From Spodoptera frugiperda (taxonomy: Eukaryota; Arthropoda; Insecta; Lepidoptera; Noctuidae): a stretch of 64,000 bases of DNA. Under the pieces are notes generated by a model. The model saw only the letters and a program-made list of their open reading frames with translations, was not told the origin of the DNA and did no database searches. Below are positions 10,718 through 21,347 of the stretch, one piece after another. Positions within the stretch are counted from its first letter, which is position 1, and every line of letters starts with the position of its first letter. Location: contig NC_064228.1 of the NCBI RefSeq assembly GCF_023101765.2, forward strand, positions 3,402,501 through 3,466,500. The letters run 5' to 3'. A program made the translations under genes and the position numbers.

Positions 10718-11494
10718 ATGTCTTCACCAATGCTGGACCCTGCCAAGCTGCAGCTCGTGCAAGAGCTGGAGATTGAGATGATGTCAGACATGTACAACCG
10801 ACTGGTGACTGCGTGTCACCGCAAGTGTATTCCCGTTAAATACCAAGAGACTGAACTTTGTAAGGCACTTTTAATCTACATCTACAAAGCCCTCAGAATA
10901 GAATTACTCCTTCATGAGTTTGTGAATCGTTCTTGATCCAGTTTTGATCAAGAACTTTATTATTACAAAAAGTTTTGAAATTTTGCCATAATCATTTGCT
11001 GTCTTTGACTGCCAATAGAAAACTGTTGAAGGCAAATCCTCCGCTAATGTCGGTCACCAGTGAAATAAAATCTCATTTAATTGAGTAAGCTAGTCTCTCA
11101 TATAAGTCTGACAATATCGCTTGAGTTTCTAGCAGAACTCATAGAACTAACTTAGCTGTTAGATGGAGTATCCAAAGATCACAAGTTTGAAAATTTATAT
11201 ATTGAATGTCACAAGGCATGCAGTTGTATGCTGGTTACATATCCAGCCTATCTGATAGTCATTGTGTGGAGCCTATATTTAGCTGTAGATGTCTAGTTGC
11301 CGATATGATGATCCAAAGACAATGGGTGCTAATATAATTGTTTCTTTATTTCAGGCAAAGGCGAGTCAGTTTGTTTAGATCGTTGCGTCGCCAAATATTT
11401 GGATGTCCATGAGCGTATCGGCAAGAAGTTATCGAACATGTCTCAAGGAGAGTCTGAGGACCTCACTAAGGTCAATTTGGACAACAAGAAATAG
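10718..11494 (+). CDS. Tim10: Mitochondrial import inner membrane translocase subunit Tim10
   Basis: Two exons (10718-10859 and 11355-11494) encode 93 residues. The N-terminal part LVQELEIEMMSDMYNRL is followed by the twin CX3C motif, CHRKC at about residue 34 and CLDRC near 55, then VAKYLDVHERIGKKL. Tim10 pairs with Tim9 in a hexameric chaperone in the intermembrane space that escorts hydrophobic carrier precursors to the inner membrane; the cysteines form two internal disulfides. Length and motif spacing are normal for the family. The ATG context (AAGATGT) is good and is preceded by a likely 5' UTR exon. It converges with PIG-M, and the two 3' UTRs end about 400 bases apart. Confidence 0.96.
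11000..11075 (+). repeat. Interspersed repeat, also at 33395-33470
   Basis: TGACTGCCAATAGAAAACTG followed by TTGAAGGCAAATCCTCCGCT occurs here and in inverted orientation in an HMBS intron. Lies in the Tim10 intron. Confidence 0.65.
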
Positions 11495-11604
11495 AGCTGC
11501 ACCAATTTGGATGAGACTTATCATGAATCATAGTAAAATGTACCTGACATTTTCATTATTGCCATATAAAAAAATGCAAAAAGCAAGTTTATTTTTTATA
11601 TCTC

Positions 11605-11610
11605 AATAAA
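11605..11610 (+). terminator. Poly(A) signal of Tim10
   Basis: AATAAA 110 bases after the Tim10 stop codon. Confidence 0.6.
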
Positions 11611-12004
11611 AATGTCCTAGACATCCCAATGTATCAAGCAAAACTAAATAGCATTTAAAAAGGAACACTAAACCTGAGCTAAGACTGCCCTGTAAGTATT
11701 AAAAGTACATAATTCCTATTCATCATTACCTTTCCGTTTAATGATACCTATTAATGATTCATTGTAAGTTATCATCCAATAGATAATTATTTTTATGTAA
11801 TGACAAATTATATGTTTGCGGGTTCGTGAAAAATTCATGAAAGAATTTGAGATTGTACAGTCTCTATTTTTTTCATAGAATAATGTACAAGTTGATATAT
11901 TTTGTCTTTAGAGTGGGTCATGAATAATATTTAGTGATTTATTGCTTTAGTGTTCGAATGTTAATTCTTGTTAGAAATAAAAACGACAAATTCAAATTCC
12001 ATCT

Positions 12005-12010
12005 TTTATT
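12005..12010 (-). terminator. Poly(A) signal of the PIG-M cluster
   Basis: AATAAA on the minus strand, 64 bases past the PIG-M stop. It would serve the whole three-ORF unit if that is one transcript. Confidence 0.65.
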
Positions 12011-12073
12011 TTACAATGTGCATAAACTACAAACTAATATAACAAACATAAATTTACTAACACAAAGTCACAT

Positions 12074-13351
12074 TCACTGTGTTTTCAAATGTGTGGCTTG
12101 ACCAAAGCCGAAACCGTAGCCGACTGTGTAACTCCTTAGAAGTTGCACTAAAACGAAAATATTGGAACAAAAGAACACAACTCCTTTTAACCATATTAGG
12201 AAGAAAACCTCCCGGCCTTTGAATTCTAATAGGTACGCGTAGAACAGCCACGCGCCTTGTGCGGTGACCCAGATGATGGCCAGCAATAAGGCTTTCGAGG
12301 ACTTGATCCTGAACGAGTGAGCGACCAGCGGCAACAGCGACAGGAACCACACAAAGTACTGTGACGTCATCACACTATTGAAAGCTACTACGACCACAGT
12401 CTGACAGAACATCGCTAGAGGCAACGTCTGAGGGTCGGGCCCATACTTGATACTCAACAAAAACAATATAACAGCTTTGAACAGATTGGTAACATTCTTC
12501 ACTAGGTCAAGCCCTTGATTCGTATTCAAATATGAATAGTAAAAAAGTACAGAGAAATTGTGACGAGTATCGGTTCTATGTACATGATAAATATACGTCT
12601 CGTAAAGAAAGTCGTAGCCATACAGTGCATACATGCTGTATGTGAGGCCCAATAGAGTGACTAAACAACTCGTAGCCAAAATCAATTGGCTTATATTCGG
12701 CCATAAGATTAGCATTCCCTGCCTGAAAGTGGTTTGGCGTGGTATCTTGGTGACTCCTAAGCTTAGATACATGGGAAAGCTGAAAACAATTGGGTACAAG
12801 CGTAAATGGATTGATATGCCAAGGAACAGTCCTGATAACGCATATTTCTTTAGTCCTTTGACTACATCGGTTTGCAGGAAAAGCAACGAAAGTATAATGG
12901 TGAAACATGAGACGGAATCTGCGTTACCACGAGTCGATATGCCTATGCTCAGCGGATTGTAAAGCCACAGAAACGAACAGTACATCGGCACATTAGTAGC
13001 GGCACTCTTCGGACCCAGCTGGCGTTGCACTAAATTCTTCACTGCGACCGTTATGAACAGATCAAATACAGAAAAAAGAATTTTGCCAAAATCTTTACCC
13101 AAGACAATGTTTGGTACAAGCAAGTACGATATTAAGGGACTGTATCTGTAAGTCTGCCGCTTGTATGGAGAGTCTCCATTATACACGTGCCTCGCAGCAT
13201 CAGAGAACACGGAGTAGTCAATGTCAGTGTAAGGTAAATCATAGGTTTTATCGTGAAAATCTGCGTAAACGATCAAAAATAGCCTTATAAAGAGACCTGC
13301 GGCTAGATGGTAGCGTAAAGGCAGGTTGAGGACTTCCAAATAACGATTCAT
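12074..13351 (-). CDS. PIGM: GPI mannosyltransferase 1 (PIG-M)
   Basis: A single uninterrupted ORF of 425 residues. PIG-M is the ER membrane enzyme (family GT50) that adds the first alpha-1,4-mannose to the GPI precursor, working with PIG-X. The lumenal loop after the first membrane segment carries the family's D-x-D motif in YTDIDYSVF (Asp43 and Asp45), followed by SPYKRQTYRYSPLISYLLVP. Many hydrophobic segments follow, ending near ...GVVFFCSNIFVLVQLL. Length fits the family. The start ATG lies one base after the TAG stop of the NDUFAF8-like ORF (arrangement TAG-G-ATG on the minus strand). The gene has no introns and no separate promoter space, which suggests co-transcription with the two ORFs upstream. 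Confidence 0.95.
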   Translation of the reverse strand: MNRYLEVLNLPLRYHLAAGLFIRLFLIVYADFHDKTYDLPYTDIDYSVFSDAARHVYNGDSPYKRQTYRYSPLISYLLVPNIVLGKDFGKILFSVFDLFITVAVKNLVQRQLGPKSAATNVPMYCSFLWLYNPLSIGISTRGNADSVSCFTIILSLLFLQTDVVKGLKKYALSGLFLGISIHLRLYPIVFSFPMYLSLGVTKIPRQTTFRQGMLILWPNISQLILATSCLVTLLGLTYSMYALYGYDFLYETYIYHVHRTDTRHNFSVLFYYSYLNTNQGLDLVKNVTNLFKAVILFLLSIKYGPDPQTLPLAMFCQTVVVVAFNSVMTSQYFVWFLSLLPLVAHSFRIKSSKALLLAIIWVTAQGAWLFYAYLLEFKGREVFFLIWLKGVVFFCSNIFVLVQLLRSYTVGYGFGFGQATHLKTQ

Positions 13352-13352
13352 C

Positions 13353-13553
13353 CTAGATCCTGGTCTTCAAATCTTTGGCAGCGGAATATAAACAGGTTTT
13401 AAACTCCTGGAACTCTTTCGCACAATCGTCCTTTTTCACCGACCCTTCCTTGAGCAAGACACAGCGTGCGTACAGTACACTCTGCTTGGAACACTTAGCA
13501 AATACTACGGGATACTTAGCTAGTCTTTCTTTAGCTTTAGCAATAGATTCCAT
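13353..13553 (-). CDS. NDUFAF8: NDUFAF8-like twin CX9C mitochondrial protein
   Basis: 66 residues with two CX9C motifs: CSKQSVLYARC and CAKEFQEFKTC, joined by a short loop. The N-terminal AKERLAKYPVVFAKC and the YARCV...DDCAKEF spacing resemble human NDUFAF8 (C17orf89), an intermembrane-space factor that works with NDUFAF5 in complex I assembly. Such proteins fold as disulfide-locked helical hairpins after Mia40-dependent import. The family name rests on motif spacing and a few shared residues, so another small twin CX9C protein is possible. Its ATG is two bases after the TAA of the upstream microprotein, and its own stop is one base before the PIG-M start. Confidence 0.78.
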   Translation of the reverse strand: MESIAKAKERLAKYPVVFAKCSKQSVLYARCVLLKEGSVKKDDCAKEFQEFKTCLYSAAKDLKTRI

Positions 13554-13555
13554 AA

Positions 13556-13759
13556 TTACTCGACTTTACGGCGAACCGAGAACGTGGTGGGTGGTTCAGT
13601 GAAGTCGATCGGATCGCGCGGTCGAAAGAAGATATCGTAAATGGGCTTCGAAAAGAATATCCCGAGACCCAAAAAAGTGAACGTGACTTGGAAGGTCTTG
13701 GGGTACCTGTAGATCCAACTTCTTTTTCCTAGAGGTTGGCTCTGACGACGATGATCCAT
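13556..13759 (-). CDS. 67-residue single-pass microprotein, first ORF of the PIG-M cluster
   Basis: 67 residues: a basic N-terminus (MDHRRQSQPLGKRSWIYRYP), one hydrophobic segment at about 23-41 (FQVTFTFLGLGIFFSKPIY), and a polar tail RPRDPIDFTEPPTTFSVRRK. This layout is common in mitochondrial membrane microproteins. I do not recognise the family; the pattern of a glycine-rich membrane segment followed by P-I-Y has only faint parallels. A strong splice acceptor (polypyrimidine then CAG) ends at 13767, seven bases before the ATG, so the transcript has at least one upstream leader exon. It is the 5'-most ORF of a three-ORF unit with two-base and one-base gaps. Confidence 0.75.
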   Translation of the reverse strand: MDHRRQSQPLGKRSWIYRYPKTFQVTFTFLGLGIFFSKPIYDIFFRPRDPIDFTEPPTTFSVRRKVE

Positions 13760-13911
13760 AGCTTATCTGGAAAAAATAAAATCGAATTATTGACACAATT
13801 TAAACTGGTGTGTGGCAAGAAGTAGATAATCACATGAATGGTACCTTTTGAGTTATTAAATTTAGGACGCGTAATCTGATCCGATATGAATTTCCTCAGA
13901 CTTTTCCTAAA

Positions 13912-14204
13912 TCTATTGTGATAATAGCCAAATATGAACATACACACCTATTTAGCCGGCCTATCAGTGACCGGCGCGTACTTCCGCGGTTCCAAGTCGT
14001 AGCCCTCGGAAGTTAGAGACACGTCTAACGGTTGTTGTCGGGAATCGGGGATGGGGACAGACTGGCGCATTCGCTTCGAACCTCACTTTATCGCAACGCA
14101 AGCGTTGTTGGAAGTCGGTTCTCTGTGAACGCCGCAGTATCACTCCATTAGAAGCCGGTTTAATAGGCACGATGCATGGCTCTCCTACAACTCAACCTCC
14201 TCAC
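13912..14204 (-). pseudogene. Degenerate tandem copy of the CMC4-like exon
   Basis: The ends match the unit at 14205-14462 almost exactly (TATTTAGCCGG, then GACCGGCGCGTACTTCCGCG and GGTTCCAAGTCGTAGCCCTC), but the middle is littered with small insertions and substitutions that break the frame. The cysteine-containing part is lost. Either a genuine pseudo-exon or an uncorrected sequencing or assembly error. Confidence 0.7.
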
Positions 14205-14231
14205 CTATTGTGATAATATGAACATACACAC

Positions 14232-14386
14232 CTATTTAGCCGGTCTATCAGTGACCGGCGCGTACTTCCGCGGTTCCAAGTCGTAGCCCTCGCACACAAG
14301 AGACACGTCTAACGGCTTGAACTTAATGCAGCACTGGCGCATCGCTTCGAATACTTTATCGCAACGGACTTCTTGGAAGTCGTTCT
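14232..14386 (-). CDS. Last exon of a CMC4-like cysteine-rich mitochondrial protein (partial)
   Basis: A TTCACAG acceptor opens an exon that encodes ENDFQEVRCDKVFEAMRQCC, then IKFKPLDVSLVCEGYDLEPR and a short tail ending at TAG. The pattern C..V.E.MRQCC followed by VC.GYDLE resembles the second half of CMC4 (p8, the MTCP1 neighbour), a CX9C-type intermembrane-space protein. The first half, expected to carry the paired cysteines of helix 1, should lie upstream (higher coordinates), but I could not find a matching exon. An ATG-led reading frame continues upstream to 14468, but it would put intron-like sequence in the protein. A damaged duplicate lies directly downstream. Confidence 0.6.
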
Positions 14387-14559
14387 CTGTGAACGAGCAG
14401 AAAAACACATTAGAAGAATTTAATAGGCACATAAAGGTACCTACAACTAAATCATCCTGAACTGTCATTAGAACTTGAGATGACCACGGATGAACTGATC
14501 ATCCGTGATCACCGTGATCACCTAAGTAAGAACATCGTTAAACTTTAAAAATCAAATGC

Positions 14560-14694
14560 TAACTGCCGCACTCAGAGACATTTAATGATTACTTAAACTT
14601 TTCCTTAGTAACGATTTTGTATCGAAAACGATTGCTAAGGACTGAGTTAGGTAACCATTAAATAACTCTGAGTGCGGCGCAGTGGCGGTAAGTT
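14560..14694. mobile_element. Palindromic MITE, family G
   Basis: GCCGCACTCAGAG near 14563 is mirrored by CTCTGAGTGCGGC at 14666-14678, and the interiors (CATTTAATG / CATTAAATA, CCTTAGTAACGATT / GATTGCTAAGG) also pair. A degenerate full-length palindrome with no coding potential. Confidence 0.8.
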
Positions 14695-15049
14695 ATGCAC
14701 ATCCTAAATTACAAACCAAAATACAATTGTGGCCACAATTCTAGAATGTTCGTCATTCCATATCGATGACTATGGCCACGTAATGTAGTAACATTTGGTT
14801 CGGAAGTAAACATACGCCCCTTGGTCGCACGTTCATTGACGAGTCGTCACTCTCGACGCGTCACGTGTCTGTCTAAACGTACCTATTTCAATATCTCGTA
14901 TGGAATGGACGCGACCACTATTGTCAGCTGTTTATGCTTGTGGCGCTGGGTATAAAATGTATCTCCTGGGATGTGCCTGCCTGACTTCGTATTTCAACGG
15001 AAAGTTTTCTTAATTTTGTCTTTATAGTCAAACTTTACACAACGCACAC

Positions 15050-15196
15050 ACAACGTCACGCCTTTTATCCCCAAAAGGGTAGGCAGAGATGCACATTACC
15101 ACATGTAAAGCCGCTGTACAATGTACACCCACTTTTCATCGTTTGTGTTATATGTCCCATGTAATAGAGGGTGAGCCTATTGCCATATACTGGGCC
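15050..15196 (+). repeat. Interspersed repeat family B, copy 1
   Basis: ACAACGTCACGCCTTTTATC, then TACAATGTACACCCACTTTT and ATTGCCATATACTGGGC. Five copies occur in the window (18221-18350, 28331-28490, 37941-38108 inverted, 61162-61310). Confidence 0.85.
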
Positions 15197-15564
15197 AGTA
15201 ATACTTGACTTAACAATAATTCATCTATCTATAAATAGTATTTTTTCTGTGACTCAAAAAGGGAATAAATACTTAGATATAGACCTGACAAAACACACAT
15301 ACATATAGAGGCGATTTACCTAATTCTATAGGATTTTTTCTTAACACCTCTCAAGACAGTAGTTACAAAACCGAATCAGTATATTCTATAGCTCGACTGA
15401 ATGAATAAGTAGGTACTAAGAGGAAATGAAGCTGTGGTTTTTGTGGCTAAGTAGATACCGTAGGTGCATATAACTACCTATATCTAAAGACTTAGAAAAT
15501 GCAGTATGGTTGACCGCATTGTGGAAAACCAGCAAATTCGTCTGGGAATTACTCACAAGCGAAT

Positions 15565-15840
15565 GTCACATTGCAGCAAATGTCGTGGTAGCCTGAAGGT
15601 TCCGTAGGCTTAAGACCCGTTTCTCATGCATGAGGGTAGGGACTCGAAACCTACCAACGGCAATTACCAATGTGACTTTTTCAGGTTGAAGGAAAACATC
15701 ATGAGGAAGCCTGGGCTTATAATTTCTAATTATAGGTACGTTTGAAATCGCCAACCCACATTGTGCAAGCGTGGTGAATTATGCTCAAACCTTCTCCGTG
15801 CGAGAAGAGACCTTAGGTCAGCAATGACTGCTTATTAGCT
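15565..15840 (+). repeat. tRNA-headed SINE with LINE-like tail, copy 2
   Basis: Same family as 944-1260: B-box-like GACTCGAAACCTACC, AACATCATGAGGAAGCCTGG and the GCAAGCGTGGTGAATTATGC tail. The 45-base insertion seen in copy 1 between head and tail is absent here. Confidence 0.7.
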
Positions 15841-18020
15841 GTTGATGTGAAATGTCACATTGTAAAATTATAATCATTTACTTAAAGAACCTTGTGGTTG
15901 CTGTTGGCCGAATTTTAGGACTACATTAAAGCCGATTAAGGATCACTATATTGTAGTTCGGTGGACGGCGTGATGAACAGATCGGTATTTTAAAATATTC
16001 TTATATCCAAATCCAAAGAAACATAGGTAAAGAAAATTGTCAATAGCAACAGTATTTTTCTTACGTAGTTGCGCCTAAAATTGCCAACAAAACCAGATAA
16101 TCTCGCCAAGTCGTTAAAAACTGTTTTACGTCAACGAGAACGCGTACGAATGAACGTCACAGACGGAGGTTTGGCTCAGAGGTCAGCAAACTACGTGTTT
16201 TTGCTTGCTAGTGTTTCAATAATGATTTATTGAATAAATATGTACTTAAGGCAAGTATTCATGGTCTGATTGAAAATAATGTCGCTGATGACATCTTCAA
16301 TTTTACTTTTCCGAACTGATTGTGGCTTGAAGACAGAAAGTGTATTAGGTATTTGTATTTTGGAAATATTCATAAAAAACGTCAGCAGCCAGATTATGAC
16401 AGCGCTGCCTGCCTAGTCTCTATCAATTACCTAGACGGCTCTAAAAAGACATACGGGGAAAGAGCTATCGTTCTACCTATTCAATTCTGCTACCACCAAA
16501 CTAGGTACTTGCTTTTATTTCTTAAAACTCTCCTGCTTTAGGCAATGCATTGATAAATTTAATTAAGTCTTATCGCTTATCTGGGTCTAGGGCCTAACAA
16601 AATGATGAAAGTAATTGAATACAGGCATGTGACCAATTACTTTCTAGATACATACTCGTATACAATCGCAGGCCAATAACACAGCTTTACAATTCTATCG
16701 AATAACTTGTGAAGCTCACTCCAACGTAGCTACTATGTCCCTGGCTGACTTATTGTGGGTCACGGTCGCTTGAGACGTATCTGCAATCTGCATACATAGA
16801 ACTATCACGCTACTCCTGCCAGTGGCTACATTTGTCTTACCGGGATAAAAAGTAGCCAAATACCTATTAATTTTTCTAATTTTCTCCCATAACCATTCAG
16901 ACATTTGGACGTATGACTTGGACTTAGTATGAAAGTACCTACTACTTTTGATGACGGGGGTTTTTTGAAACCTTCAAAAGGTGCCTAGCTTTTTGGGGAT
17001 AAAAGACTAGGGAGTGTAGGATTTTTATCTCACTAAAACCACCCCGGGTGGCCACCCTCTACCCCTGTAAGAAGCACCGAAACCTCTTAGTAGACTATAG
17101 ACCTGCTCCGAAGCCCTCACGGTGCAACACCTGTTACGGTACATCCCTATGAAGAATACTACTACCTAGCGAATACTTGGAATGAATATATTATTATTAT
17201 GGAACTAACCGATAACTTTTTTAACGGTGCAGCTCACAGCAGATCTGTAAAAATGAGAGGTTCTTCAAACATAACTAATATACAGGTGCCGTAAACCAGT
17301 AGGTACATTTGTAGAAAAAAAAAACTGGTTGACTGCATCGTGCATCTCTTGTGCACGTCATAATTGGTGCGATGTGTCATTGCGGTCATGATAATTATGA
17401 TGCAATTCCCACCTACTTATGTAGGTAACTAAGTACCTACATGTGAAGATGCATGGTCAAGCCATTTGTTTCAGATTACATGATATATTTGCTAGGAATG
17501 GTACCTGTTACCTGATGTTTACCAGGTATCAGTTTATTCGACATGTGCGGTCTGTTACGTTGACACATGACATCATGAGTCAGGTACCTATTCACCAAAG
17601 GAAGGTAGGTAGGTAGGTAGGTTAGAGGGACAAGTTTTTATTTTGAAGGGAGAAATCATATAATGACTCCTCCCACCTTATAGAAAACAATCAGGCGTTA
17701 CTTTGCGGAAATTCATGCTACACTAACAATACAATAGATTTTTAGTTTTGATTCCGCTTGCGGGCGATAGGCGGTGCTGCACACCGCATGTTAAAAATAC
17801 ATCTATAAGCGGAATTAAAATTCTATCGTATCGTTAGTGTAACTTACAAACACTACACAACTGCCTGGCTACACTATCATGTGATGGGAGTGTTATCAAA
17901 AAGGGGGCGGCCTGTACCAAACGTTATAGATTACGGGAATACCAGCGAAACAATTTGTATTCTGTCTGAATTATAGCTACCTACCTATTTTGTTTCCTAG
18001 GTAGGTAGGTTAGGTACTTG
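15841..18020. other. Intergenic, no gene seen
   Basis: AT-rich with short (AGGT)n tracts at 17603-17622 and 17997-18012 and one MITE at 17718-17842. No exon with convincing splice sites or codon structure on either strand. Confidence 0.55.
17718..17842. mobile_element. Palindromic MITE, family H
   Basis: Left TACACTAACAATACAATAGA pairs with right TCGTATCGTTAGTGTA, and ATTCCGCTT pairs with AAGCGGAAT. The interior is short and non-coding. Confidence 0.7.
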
Positions 18021-18028
18021 TATGGCCT

Positions 18029-18182
18029 TTTTTTAAGTGGGGAAAATCATCCAATGACTTCTCTTGCCAGGGCAATGCAAGAGGAAGTGTCAGACTCTTA
18101 CTGACTAAAAACCAACCCGTTCCTACTCCTGCTTGTCGAGCCGGAGCCCTGGTAAACCCGCTAAATAGTCCGCAGCTCCGGA
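18029..18182 (-). mobile_element. SINE family C, copy 2, with 13 bp target duplication
   Basis: Flanked by perfect copies of ACTTGTATGGCCT at 18016-18028 and 18183-18195. The minus strand starts GGAGCTGCGGACTATTTAGC and ends in an A-rich run. Confidence 0.9.
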
Positions 18183-18220
18183 ACTTGTATGGCCTAGATG
18201 CATGAATGCAATGTATTGTA

Positions 18221-18350
18221 ATGCCTTTTACCCCCGAAGGGGTCAGCAGAGGTGCACATCCACTGTACAATGTACACCCAATTTGTATCATTTATGTCCA
18301 CTGTAATAAGGGGTGAGTCTTATACCAAGTACAATTCCAGACTGCACGGC
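18221..18350 (+). repeat. Interspersed repeat family B, copy 2
   Basis: ATGCCTTTTACCCCCGAAGG, then ACAATGTACACCCAATTTG and TACAATTCCAGACTGC at the end; the start is truncated. Confidence 0.75.
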
Positions 18351-18882
18351 AATCTATGTCTGTATGGTAAAAAACCGAGTTGATATCTATTGATTCCATA
18401 AGACATGAAAACTCGAGCATCTGAAGTTAATTTTGATTCCCTGAATACAAAAAAAATTTTTACGTAGGTAAAGTAACTACTTCAATGTTTAGTACAAGTT
18501 ATAGGTACCAACTTACATATACCTAATATTAATTTATTTAGTAGGAATATAAGTAAATATTCTGTTGCCTTGTACGATTCAAACAACGTTCATTATCTAC
18601 TAAATGTCTACCGCACACTGGCAACAGAGATCAATGCCTTATTAGGTAATCAGCTTACGATATTCCATACATAGTAATTGAGTATATAGATAACATTCCG
18701 GCCTGATAACTAGCACCAATAATCCTTTATAGTAACTAAAATTCACAAGAACCATTCATTTTTCTTACGTAATCGTCAATATTACAAGAGTTCTAGGTTT
18801 TTAATTGTCACTGCAATTAAAAGTAACACGGTCAATTGGCGTTCAATGAAAAAAACGTTTTCAGCAATTTATACATATATAT

Positions 18883-18888
18883 TTTATT
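18883..18888 (-). terminator. Candidate distal poly(A) signal of Vps26
   Basis: AATAAA on the minus strand about 2.46 kb after the Vps26 stop. Supports a long 3' UTR, though closer signals may also be used. Confidence 0.4.
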
Positions 18889-21347
18889 AACAATAATGTT
18901 ACAATCGACATGCCGCCTTAATCTCAATAGAAACAAGATATCTATATTATACAGTGTGATACTAAAACCAAACAATTATTTAATATAACACAATATTTTC
19001 AATAACTTGTAACTTTACTTAATTTACATAAAAATAATGGATATAATCTACATAAATTATCCGTGGACAGCACAAGAGCCTTCAACAAATGAGATGGATC
19101 TGTACCTGGCATCTGACAATAAGGCATTCCATGCGCCCATCGGCCGTAAAACATTTTAAACTTAAACTAATTAAATACGCAATACATATTTAGTATACTT
19201 TTTACAGACATTTGTCTTGTTAGATTCACGTTACTATAGTAGCTATAACAAAATATTCATTGCAACATTATTTCGTTCGCGCCGGAATCAAACTCGGTCC
19301 CGTCGTAATAATTCCCTAATACGGTGACATGCTTCCAATTGGTACTAACTGCTCTCTTGACGGATTCAATTGAAATAAATTGATGTAGATACAATCTATG
19401 GTCGTGCATTGTTTAACAATGCAATGATATGTACAAATAACAAAGCCCAAACACTTTTAAATTGCTTTAACAAATCACTTTCTATAATATAATAAAAATT
19501 ACACTTCTAAAGAGCGACAAACAGATCCGTCATGGATCTAGGAATTAATAAAAATATTTATTAAAATGGACAGAGCTCCACGATTCACGATAACAGGGAA
19601 CCGTTCTTAGCTTCTTTTACTGTATTCTAGCTTCAGTACAATCTACAGATTGCATGTTCATTCATATAAATGTGATAAAATAAAACGAAATATCACGTTT
19701 TCCTCAATTTGAGGAATCACATATTAATTGGATTTACAAAATTTTAACCAGTAAAATAATGAGTTCTGATAAAAACAATGGCACCGCGCGCGACTGAACT
19801 TGTTCTGTGAAAATGTTGCTTGACAACATTTTATCAAATTCAAATGTTATGAAGCCTACTTTTAACTTGATTTGAATCGGCTCTCTGTGTGGCTGAATAC
19901 GAGCATAATACATAATATTATAAATTCTACAAAGTAAAAGTTTACGATTGTAAAACAATTTTGGTGGAATCATTATAATAATACATATTTAAAATCAGAC
20001 TCTTGAATTATTGTTTGTAATAATAATGATAAAAAATGGCAGATCCTGAGGCGCTAATTTTAAAATCATCAAAATATTGCAAAACTTAACTAGAATATAT
20101 TATGAAGCAATTTTTACACAATAAAAAAAGAAACTAAGTTCTCGCTTATTATTTCCGACACCTACATTTTTGACTTCCCAAATATTCTTAAAATATTTCT
20201 TTTTAATTTTAATATACACACTATGTATAATCACACTTTTGATAATTTTCTATGAAAACAATCTTCTATCGGCGAAATAAATGACAATGTATGTGAATAT
20301 AAAGCTGCACACTGCACGGGACAGTGATCAAATTAATAACATTTATATGCATTTCACTAATTCAACTTAAGTATATAAAATAATTGTGGGCTGTATAAAA
20401 TTACATATGTTGTCACTGAAAAAGTATGGTTATTTTAATTCTATAAGTTCTTCGTTTCTATGATAAATACATTTTTACTCTGTGTGCTGTCATAAAAAGA
20501 ATTTAAATAGGTAATTTTCTTACATGAATGGTTTGTTAATTACTACCTACTCATTAAATGGACTGTTATTGGCTTCAGATATTTAACATATTCAACAATT
20601 ACAGATAAATTAAATTACACACAATTCATTGTGAGTTTTAGATAAGTTTGCTTTAACCAACAGTGAACCAGTTTGATAAGTGCTCAGATATTAAATAGGT
20701 ACCTAGAATGTTACTACTTTCAATGATGGATTATTTTTATAAATATTTCAATTAAAATGATAACAATTTGTATGTATCATGTGTTTCATTACTGACCTGA
20801 GTTCATATTTCAAGAAATGTCACTTCAATTAAAAACATTCTACTGTTTTAATTAAAACATTCCAACAAGCACATTCTATTTGAGTAAAATAATAAGCCCT
20901 TACATGCAAAAACAATGGCTTCTGAGATACACATGATTGGTGTTCTACTAAAATGCTCTTTACATTGCTGCAATAAGGTACAATTTTGTTAACTAACTTA
21001 CATAATAACGGATATCTGAAGATAATCCACCAGCTATTCTTGCAATGATAGCATTGTACACTTACAATTAGAGCCCATATTCCATTTAATGCTGACAATA
21101 TTCACTATGTCAATAACTTCCATTTATACAGCTCCAACATTTTATAATAGAAATCCTGAATTCTGCAACAATTCTGTATAGGACACAGTTGTACCAACTT
21201 TCCACTGTAGGCCACAAACTATGTCTGATAACTACCTACATGAAAAGTCAATATAACTACAATCCATTAAATAATAGTCTTCAAATATGAAAACATATAG
21301 TTCATATCTTCAGCGCCTGTCAAGTGGACCGCGCATGTACATATCGG
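18889..21347 (-). other. Probable long 3' UTR of Vps26
   Basis: About 2.5 kb of very AT-rich sequence with none of the MITE or SINE copies that crowd the flanking DNA, and no supported coding exon. Its freedom from insertions fits transcribed 3' UTR. Confidence 0.45.

Noticed and set aside
12576..12962. Open reading frames of about 110 residues opposite and overlapping PIG-M
   Set aside because: They lie in other frames of a clear, conserved membrane enzyme and show no domain or start context.
14232..14468. 78-residue single-exon protein starting at 14468
   Set aside because: The part before the TTCACAG acceptor (14387-14468) has intron character and lacks the paired cysteines expected from CMC4; a spliced upstream exon is more likely.
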